Shown: piece after piece, positions 56,503 through 64,000 of the stretch
Numbering within the stretch: the stretch's first letter is position 1
Layout: each line of letters opens with the position of its first letter
From: Rhodoplanes serenus
Lineage (GTDB): Bacteria > Pseudomonadota > Alphaproteobacteria > Rhizobiales > Xanthobacteraceae
Assembly: GCA_009720755.1 (NCBI GenBank)
Contig: WNKV01000003.1
Coordinates: 330,383 to 394,382, forward strand
Reading direction: 5' to 3'
Length of the DNA: 64,000 bases
Notes under the pieces: generated by a model
The model's database searches: none
What the model was told of the DNA's origin: nothing
Seen by the model: the letters and a program-made list of their open reading frames with translations, nothing else
Program-made: the position numbers and the translations under genes

Positions 56503-56808
56503 ATGGCGAAGAAGAGCTCTGTCGAGAAGAACGAGCACCGGCGCAAGCTCGTCGCCCAGCAGGCGGCGAAGCGTGCGCGTCTGAAGGCCGAGGCCAACGA
56601 CAAGGACAAGCCGATGGAGGAGCGCTTCGCCGCGACCCTCAAGCTCGCGGAGATGCCGCGCAACGGCTCGAAGACCCGCATCCGCAACCGCTGCGACGTG
56701 ACGGGCCGGCCGCGCGCCTACTACCGGAAGCTCAAGATGAGCCGGATCGCGCTGCGCGAGCTCGGGTCGAAGGGCCTGATCCCCGGCCTCCTGAAGTCGA
56801 GCTGGTGA
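56503..56808 (+). CDS. rpsN: 30S ribosomal protein S14 (long, zinc-free type)
   Basis: 101 residues ([40 protein letters not shown]). It is the long form without the CxxC zinc pairs. TTAGGAGCATCGC precedes the ATG. Confidence 0.97.
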   Translation: MAKKSSVEKNEHRRKLVAQQAAKRARLKAEANDKDKPMEERFAATLKLAEMPRNGSKTRIRNRCDVTGRPRAYYRKLKMSRIALRELGSKGLIPGLLKSSW

Positions 56809-56821
56809 GGAGGGCGCCGCG

Positions 56822-57214
56822 ATGAACGATCCGATCGGCGATATGATCACCCGGATTCGCAACGCGCAGATGCGGGCGAAGTCGAAGGTCTCGACCCCCG
56901 GCTCCCGGCTGCGCGCGAGCGTCCTCGAGGTGCTCAAGAGCGAAGGCTACATCCGCGACTTCTCGACCACCGAGCACGCCGACGGGCGCACCGAGTTCGA
57001 GATCGAGCTGAAGTATTTCGACGGTGCTCCGGTGATCCGCGAGATCGCCCGGGTGTCGAAGCCGGGCCGCCGCGTCTACGCCTCGGTGAAGGCGCTGCCG
57101 CGGGTGAACAACGGCCTCGGGGTGGCCATCGTGTCGACCCCGAAGGGCGTCATGGCCGACCACGCCGCGCGCGACGCCAACGTGGGCGGCGAGATTCTCT
57201 GCACGGTGTTCTAG
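56822..57214 (+). CDS. rpsH: 30S ribosomal protein S8
   Basis: 130 residues ([41 protein letters not shown]-terminal GGEILCTVF). S8 binds helix 21 of 16S rRNA and represses the spc operon in enteric bacteria by binding the rplE region of the mRNA. GAGGAGGGCGCCGCG precedes the ATG. Confidence 0.97.
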   Translation: MNDPIGDMITRIRNAQMRAKSKVSTPGSRLRASVLEVLKSEGYIRDFSTTEHADGRTEFEIELKYFDGAPVIREIARVSKPGRRVYASVKALPRVNNGLGVAIVSTPKGVMADHAARDANVGGEILCTVF

Positions 57215-57224
57215 AGGGGCCAGC

Positions 57225-57758
57225 ATGTCTCGCATCGGCAAGAAGGCGGTGCCGGTCCCCACCGGGGTCACCGCCAATATCGAGGGGCAGACCGTCAAGG
57301 CGAAGGGCCCGAAGGGCGCCCTTCAGCTCGTTCTGCCCGACGACGTCGTGATCAAGATGGAGGAGGGGACCGTCAAGGTCGACCCTCGCAACGAGACCAA
57401 GCGGGCGCGCTCCATGTGGGGCACCTCGCGCACCCTCGTCTCCAACCTGTTCACCGGGGTGACCAAGGGCTTCGAGCAGAAGCTGGAGATCGTCGGCGTC
57501 GGCTACCGCGCGTCGGTGCAGGGCAAGAACCTGCAACTCGCGCTCGGCTACAGCCACGACGTCGTCTATCCGATCCCCGAGGGGATCGCGATCACGACGC
57601 CGAAGCCCACCGAGGTGCTGATCGCCGGCATCGACAAGCAGAAGGTCGGCCAGGTGGCCGCCGAGATCCGGGCGTTCCGCCCGCCCGAGCCCTACAAGGG
57701 CAAGGGCGTCAAGTACGCGGGCGAATACATCTTCCGCAAGGAAGGCAAGAAGAAATAG
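57225..57758 (+). CDS. rplF: 50S ribosomal protein L6
   Basis: 177 residues ([40 protein letters not shown], the C-terminal [20 protein letters not shown]). It lies near the factor-binding site. rplR starts 11 bases after its stop. Confidence 0.97.
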   Translation: MSRIGKKAVPVPTGVTANIEGQTVKAKGPKGALQLVLPDDVVIKMEEGTVKVDPRNETKRARSMWGTSRTLVSNLFTGVTKGFEQKLEIVGVGYRASVQGKNLQLALGYSHDVVYPIPEGIAITTPKPTEVLIAGIDKQKVGQVAAEIRAFRPPEPYKGKGVKYAGEYIFRKEGKKK

Positions 57759-57769
57759 CGGAGCGCAGG

Positions 57770-58132
57770 ATGTCCAGGCTCAATATCAAGACTGCGCGTC
57801 GCACCAGTCGGGTTCGTCGCGCCCTCAAGGCGGCCGCCGGCGATCGCCTGCGGCTGTCGGTGTTCCGCTCGTCGAAGCACATCTACGCCCAGGTCATCGA
57901 CGACCGGCAGGGGGTCACGGTCGCGGCCGCCTCGTCGCTCGAGAAGGACCTGCGGTCGACCCTCAAGACCGGGGCCGACACCGAGGCCGCCAAGGCCATC
58001 GGCAAGCTGATTGCCGAGCGGGCGGTCGCCAAGGGCGTCAAGGACGTGATCTTCGATCGCGGCGGCTACATCTATCACGGACGCGTCAAGGCGCTGGCCG
58101 ACGGCGCCCGCGAGGGCGGGCTGAATTTCTAG
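57770..58132 (+). CDS. rplR: 50S ribosomal protein L18
   Basis: 120 residues ([48 protein letters not shown]). It binds 5S rRNA with L5. The ATG at 57770 follows GGAGCGCAGG. Confidence 0.97.
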   Translation: MSRLNIKTARRTSRVRRALKAAAGDRLRLSVFRSSKHIYAQVIDDRQGVTVAAASSLEKDLRSTLKTGADTEAAKAIGKLIAERAVAKGVKDVIFDRGGYIYHGRVKALADGAREGGLNF

Positions 58133-58170
58133 GGCGATGACGGGCGATCGCCCGAGGGAGACGGTTTCAG

Positions 58171-58728
58171 ATGGCACGTGAACACGGACGCGACCGTGAC
58201 GAGCGGGACAGCGAGTTCACCGACAAGCTGGTCCACATCAACCGCGTCGCCAAGGTGGTGAAGGGCGGACGGCGCTTCGGCTTCGCGGCGCTGGTGGTGG
58301 TCGGCGATCAGAAGGGCCGCGTCGGCTTCGGCCATGGCAAGGCCCGCGAGGTGCCCGAGGCGATCCGCAAGGCGACCGATGCGGCCAAGCGCGGCCTCAT
58401 CCGGGTGCCGCTGCGCGAGGGCCGCACCCTGCACCACGACGTGGCGGGCCGCCACGGCGCCGGCAAGGTGTATCTGCGCGCCGCGCCTCCCGGCACCGGC
58501 ATCATCGCGGGCGGCCCGATGCGCGCCGTCTTCGAGACGCTCGGCATGCAGGACGTGGTGGCGAAGTCGATCGGCTCGTCCAACCCGTACAACATGGTGC
58601 GCGCCACCTTCGATGCCCTGAAGCACCAGGATTCGCCGCGGTCCGTCGCGGCCCGGCGCAACATCAAGGTGTCGGCCCTCCAGTCGCGTCGCCGCGAGGG
58701 CGCCGACGACCAGGCCGCCAGCGAGTGA
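58171..58728 (+). CDS. rpsE: 30S ribosomal protein S5
   Basis: 185 residues ([60 protein letters not shown]). The spectinomycin-loop region ([10 protein letters not shown]) looks wild type. GGGAG lies about 11 bases before the ATG. Confidence 0.97.
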   Translation: MAREHGRDRDERDSEFTDKLVHINRVAKVVKGGRRFGFAALVVVGDQKGRVGFGHGKAREVPEAIRKATDAAKRGLIRVPLREGRTLHHDVAGRHGAGKVYLRAAPPGTGIIAGGPMRAVFETLGMQDVVAKSIGSSNPYNMVRATFDALKHQDSPRSVAARRNIKVSALQSRRREGADDQAASE

Positions 58729-58748
58729 TGCGGCAGGGGAGATCCACG

Positions 58749-58943
58749 ATGGCGACCGAGTCCAAGACCGTTCGGGTCCAGCAGACGGGCAGCCCGATCC
58801 GCCGCCGCCACGATCAGCGCGAGACGCTGATCGGGCTCGGCCTCAACCGCATCGGCCGGGTGTCGGAGCTTCCGGACACCCCGTCGGTGCGTGGCATGAT
58901 CAGCAAGGTCGGCCACCTGGTCCGGGTGATCGACGAGAAGTAA
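58749..58943 (+). CDS. rpmD: 50S ribosomal protein L30
   Basis: 64 residues ([55 protein letters not shown]). The ATG at 58749 is preceded by GGGGAGATCCACG; an in-frame ATG 24 bases upstream would add eight residues. The next 150 bases to rplO hold no gene. Confidence 0.96.
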   Translation: MATESKTVRVQQTGSPIRRRHDQRETLIGLGLNRIGRVSELPDTPSVRGMISKVGHLVRVIDEK

Positions 58944-59093
58944 GGCGCGAGGCGGCCGGGGCCGGTCCCCGGCCGGTCGGCCGGCGCAACCGGGGGGCGG
59001 GCGCCCGATAGCCTGTCATTCGCCCGCCGAGCATTGATCCGCCGACCGTCGGCCCGCCGACCGCGCGCGACCCGAGACGACCGAGGAAGAACC

Positions 59094-59582
59094 ATGAAGC
59101 TCAACGAGATCGCCGACAAGCCGGGCGCCCGCAAGGGGCGCATGCGGGTCGGTCGCGGCATCGGCTCCGGCAAGGGCAAGACCGGCGGGCGTGGCGGCAA
59201 GGGCCAGACCGCGCGTACCGGCGTCGCCATCAAGGGGTTCGAGGGCGGCCAGATGCCGCTGCATCGGCGCCTGCCGAAGCGCGGCTTCAACAACATCTTC
59301 GCGCTGACCCTGAACGAGGTGAACCTCGGCCGGGTGCAGCAGGCGGTCGACAAGGGCCGGCTCGATGCGAGCGCGTTGATAGACGTGGCCGCGTTGGTCG
59401 AGGCCGGCGTGCTGCGCCGCGCCCGCGACGGGGTCCGCCTGCTCGGCGGCGGCGAGCTGACCAGCAAGCTGCAATTCGAGGTCCACGGTGCGTCGCAATC
59501 GGCGATCGCCGCGGTTGAGAAGCTCGGCGGCACCGTGACGGTGCTGGCGCCGCGAAAAGAGACGGGCGAACAGGCCGGTTGA
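59094..59582 (+). CDS. rplO: 50S ribosomal protein L15
   Basis: 162 residues ([20 protein letters not shown], the Gly/Lys-rich [40 protein letters not shown]). An early 23S binder. The ATG at 59094 is preceded by GAGGAAGAACC; a longer frame upstream to 59034 is Arg/Pro-rich and not L15-like. Confidence 0.97.
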   Translation: MKLNEIADKPGARKGRMRVGRGIGSGKGKTGGRGGKGQTARTGVAIKGFEGGQMPLHRRLPKRGFNNIFALTLNEVNLGRVQQAVDKGRLDASALIDVAALVEAGVLRRARDGVRLLGGGELTSKLQFEVHGASQSAIAAVEKLGGTVTVLAPRKETGEQAG

Positions 59583-59647
59583 TCCTTATATTGCGGGTCA
59601 CGCCGGGCGGGTGACACCGCCGGACGCGGGCAACCGGAGCCTCGGAC

Positions 59648-60975
<1,328 letters not shown>

Positions 60976-60979
<4 letters not shown>

Positions 60980-61596
60980 GACTGATCCTCCTCGGACCGC
61001 CCGGGGCCGGAAAGGGCACCCAGGCCCAGCATCTGGTCCAGGCGCACGGCATCGTCCAGCTCTCTACCGGCGACATGTTGCGCGCCGCCGTCAAGGCCGG
61101 TACCCCGGTCGGGCTGGAGGCCAAGGAGATCATGGCGCGCGGTGACCTGGTCCCGGATGCCGTCGTGGTCGCCATCGTGGCCGACCGGATCGGCGAGCCG
61201 GACGCCGCCAAGGGCTTCATCCTGGACGGTTTTCCGCGCACCGTGCCGCAGGCCGAGGCGCTCGACCGGATGCTCGCCGAGCGCGGCCTGGCGCTCGACG
61301 CCGTGGTCGAGCTCAAGGTCGACGAGCAGGCACTGCTGGAGCGGGTCGAGAAGCGCGTGCGCGAGATGACGGCGCGCGGCGAGCCGCTGCGGGCGGACGA
61401 CAATCCCGAGGCCCTGAAGACCCGTCTGGCCGCCTACCGGGCCCAGACGGCGCCGCTCTCGGCCTATTACGAGACCAAGGGAATGCTGCGGACGATCGAC
61501 GGCATGGCGCCCATCGGGGCGGTCAGCGCGGCGATCGACGCGGTGCTGAAGACGGCCGCGGGGGAGAGCCGATCCACCCCGGCGGCGGTTCGGTGA
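60976..61596 (+). CDS. adk: adenylate kinase (short-lid form)
   Basis: 206 residues. P-loop [14 protein letters not shown], the AMP-binding [10 protein letters not shown], and [14 protein letters not shown] are all intact. The LID segment ([16 protein letters not shown]) is short and has no zinc cysteines, the type usual in alphaproteobacteria. It interconverts ATP+AMP and 2 ADP. Its ATG overlaps the secY stop codon, so expression is coupled to the translocase and ribosomal genes. Confidence 0.97.
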
Positions 61597-61666
61597 GGCG
61601 AGCCAGGACGGGGTGGCCGGCGGCGGCCGGCCCGGCCGTCCGGTCCGCGACGACGGGTGCCGAAGG

Positions 61667-61695
61667 TTGACGAGTTCCGTCGGAACTCGTAAACA
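61667..61695 (+). promoter_or_regulatory. promoter upstream of rpsM with a perfect palindrome in the spacer
   Basis: TTGACG (61667-61672), a 17-base spacer and TAAACA (61690-61695) form a near-consensus sigma70 promoter. The spacer carries a perfect palindrome: ACGAGTTCC-GTC-GGAACTCGT (61670-61690), which spans both edges of the boxes. Confidence 0.6.
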
Positions 61696-61834
61696 CGGCG
61701 TCCCAGTCGGAGTGAACTCATGGACGGCGCCGCGCCCCGGAGGTCGGGGAATGGCGTCGTTTTCGCGCTTATCGGCAGCGCGTGACTGATTCGGTTTAAC
61801 CGGCTGACAGCCGGGGGAAGAAGGAGCTGCGGCC

Positions 61835-62203
<369 letters not shown>

Positions 62204-62275
62204 GCGAGAGCCGCAAGTCTTCAGGGTACAGGGCGGGTCGGAGCGCGCGAGCGACGGACCGCAGAAGGATCGACA

Positions 62276-62665
62276 ATGGCCAAGGAAACCACCCGCGTCC
62301 GTCGCCGCGAGCGCAAGAACATCGCCTCCGGCGTGGCGCATGTGAATGCCTCGTTCAACAACACGATGATCACCATCACGGACGCCCAGGGCAACGCCAT
62401 CGCGTGGTCGTCGGCCGGCACCATGGGGTTCAAGGGCTCGCGCAAGTCGACCCCCTATGCGGCCCAGATCGCCGCCGAGGACTGCGCCCGCAAGGCCCAG
62501 GAGCATGGGATGCGGACCCTGGAGGTCGAGGTGGCGGGGCCGGGCTCGGGCCGCGAGTCGGCGCTGCGGGCCTTGCAGTCGGCCGGCTTCACCATCACCT
62601 CGATCCGCGACGTGACGCCGATTCCGCACAACGGCTGCCGGCCGCGTAAGCGCCGCCGCGTCTGA
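62276..62665 (+). CDS. rpsK: 30S ribosomal protein S11
   Basis: 129 residues ([58 protein letters not shown]). It sits on the platform of the small subunit. GCAGAAGGATCGACA precedes the ATG. Confidence 0.97.
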   Translation: MAKETTRVRRRERKNIASGVAHVNASFNNTMITITDAQGNAIAWSSAGTMGFKGSRKSTPYAAQIAAEDCARKAQEHGMRTLEVEVAGPGSGRESALRALQSAGFTITSIRDVTPIPHNGCRPRKRRRV

Positions 62666-62780
62666 CAATTTTCAGTGTTCCGGCGGACGACCGTCGCGTC
62701 CGTCGCCGCATTTCGGTCCCGCGGGCGGAGCGGGACGCGCGGCCGCAAGACCCCCGCGCCACCTAACGATGGGTGATGAC

Positions 62781-63806
62781 GTGACAATTCAGAAGAACTG
62801 GCAAGAACTGATCCGGCCGAACAAGCTCCAGGTCACCGCCGGGGCCGACCCCAAGCGGCTCGCGACCGTGGTGGCTGAGCCGCTGGAGCGGGGCTTCGGC
62901 CTGACGCTCGGCAACGCGCTGCGCCGGATTCTGCTCTCGTCGCTCCAGGGCGCCGCCGTGCAGTCGGTCCACATCGACGGCGTGCTGCACGAGTTCTCGT
63001 CGATCGCCGGCGTGCGCGAGGACGTCACCGACATCGTCCTCAACATCAAGGACATCGCCATCAAGATGCAGGGCGAAGGCCCGAAGCGCATGGTGGTGAA
63101 GAAGCAGGGGCCGTCGGTCGTCACGGCGGGCGACATCCAGACGGTCGGCGACGTCGTCATCCTCAATCCGGAGCTGGTGCTCTGCCATCTCGACGAGGGC
63201 GCCGAGATCCGCATGGAGTTCACCGTCGACACCGGCAAGGGCTACGTGCCGGCCGAGCGCAACCGGCCCGAGGACGCGCCGATCGGCCTGATCCCGGTGG
63301 ACAGCCTGTACTCGCCGGTCAAGAAGGTCTCCTACAAGGTCGAGAACACCCGCGAGGGCCAGATCCTCGACTACGACAAGCTGACCATGTCGATCGAGAC
63401 CAACGGCGCCGTCAGCCCCGAGGACTCGCTCGCCTATGCGGCGCGCATCCTCCAGGACCAGCTCAACGTCTTCGTCAACTTCGAGGAGCCGAAGCGCCAG
63501 GAGCAGCCGATGCTGCTGGCCGACGATCTCGGCGGCATCCCGCCGGCCTTCCTCAAGAAGGTCGACGAGCTGGAGCTGTCGGTGCGGTCGGCCAACTGCC
63601 TGAAGAACGACAACATCGTCTATATCGGCGACCTCGTTCAGAAGACCGAGGCCGAGATGCTCCGCACGCCGAATTTCGGGCGCAAGTCGCTCAACGAGAT
63701 CAAGGAGGTGCTGGCGCAGATGGGCCTGCATCTCGGCATGGAAGTGCCCGGCTGGCCGCCCGAGAACATCGAGGAGCTGGCCAAGCGCTTCGAGGATCAC
63801 TACTGA
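62781..63806 (+). CDS. rpoA: DNA-directed RNA polymerase subunit alpha
   Basis: 341 residues from a GTG start. The N-terminal dimerisation domain begins [20 protein letters not shown]; the C-terminal domain contains [20 protein letters not shown] and [20 protein letters not shown] with the upstream-element-binding helices. The GTG at 62781 was chosen because homologues such as the Rhodopseudomonas protein start at this point and a GGTGA ribosome-site match lies at 62773-62777; an in-frame ATG at 62769 would add four residues but has no ribosome site. rplQ would normally follow but lies beyond the window. Confidence 0.96.
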   Translation: MTIQKNWQELIRPNKLQVTAGADPKRLATVVAEPLERGFGLTLGNALRRILLSSLQGAAVQSVHIDGVLHEFSSIAGVREDVTDIVLNIKDIAIKMQGEGPKRMVVKKQGPSVVTAGDIQTVGDVVILNPELVLCHLDEGAEIRMEFTVDTGKGYVPAERNRPEDAPIGLIPVDSLYSPVKKVSYKVENTREGQILDYDKLTMSIETNGAVSPEDSLAYAARILQDQLNVFVNFEEPKRQEQPMLLADDLGGIPPAFLKKVDELELSVRSANCLKNDNIVYIGDLVQKTEAEMLRTPNFGRKSLNEIKEVLAQMGLHLGMEVPGWPPENIEELAKRFEDHY

Positions 63807-63813
63807 CCTCTTC

Positions 63814-63866
63814 ACCTCTCCCCTGTGGGGAGAGGTCGGACCGCGACGCGGTCCGGGTGAGGGGAC
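63814..63866. repeat. double-hairpin intergenic repeat after rpoA
   Basis: ACCTCTCCCC-TGT-GGGGAGAGGT (63814-63836) is a perfect 10-bp hairpin, followed by GGACCGC-GAC-GCGGTCC (63838-63854) and GGGTGAGGGG. This two-hairpin layout is typical of a repeat family in Hyphomicrobiales; the first hairpin core is shared with 20153-20183. Confidence 0.7.
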
Positions 63867-63889
63867 CAGGCGTCGAAATTTGTCGAGGC

Positions 63890-64000
<111 letters not shown>

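Overview
The window looks like a contig end from a high-GC alphaproteobacterium, most probably of the order Hyphomicrobiales (Rhizobiales). The RpoA sequence, the long form of S14, the short-lid adenylate kinase and several small palindromic intergenic elements all fit that group. The genus cannot be fixed from sequence alone. The final ~110 bases are almost pure G and look like a sequencing or assembly artefact, so the window ends just before the expected rplQ.

Region 1 (1-18.4 kb) is accessory and regulatory. It holds a truncated alpha/beta hydrolase, a DMT-family exporter, a small membrane protein, two tiny coupled ORFs, a DUF6894 protein and a Crp/Fnr regulator. Two divergent chemotaxis-type signalling genes follow: a stand-alone CheB with a zinc-ribbon tail, and a 1180-residue CheB-CheR-PAS-HWE-kinase fusion. 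Then come tRNA-Arg(TCG), a membrane diguanylate cyclase, glutathione-dependent formaldehyde dehydrogenase, and a thioredoxin-reductase-like flavoprotein with a degraded NADPH site. The region closes with a tightly overlapping cassette: IclR regulator, peptidase E, DUF1177, AroM, and a tripartite-tricarboxylate-type binding protein. This cassette looks like an uncharacterised uptake and degradation pathway.

Region 2 (18.4-32.3 kb, minus strand) holds prfC and then a two-partner secretion locus. The TpsA protein (1616 aa) carries an FHA-type secretion domain, about eleven GLUG repeats, a Pro/Gly linker and a complete C-terminal subtilisin-like (S8) protease with its own propeptide-like segment. 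Downstream are its TpsB pore and, 17 nt later, an IalB-family protein. Upstream on the same strand is an exported TPR-caspase protein with 11 TPRs. This secreted adhesin-protease plus caspase-like neighbourhood is the best candidate here for an undescribed system. A PPK2 polyphosphate kinase and a GDP-mannose dehydratase follow.

Region 3 (32.3-63.8 kb, plus strand) is core information processing: rplJ-rplL-rpoB-rpoC, a GH13 alpha-glucosidase, the str operon (rpsL, rpsG, fusA, tuf), and then the S10, spc and alpha operons from rpsJ to rpoA with secY and adk. Gene order is canonical, with three oddities: rplK/rplA are not upstream of rplJ, a GH13 gene separates rpoC from rpsL, and L5 has a ~50-residue Lys/Ala-rich N-terminal extension. 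Good sigma70-type promoters can be read upstream of rplJ, rpsL and rpsM.
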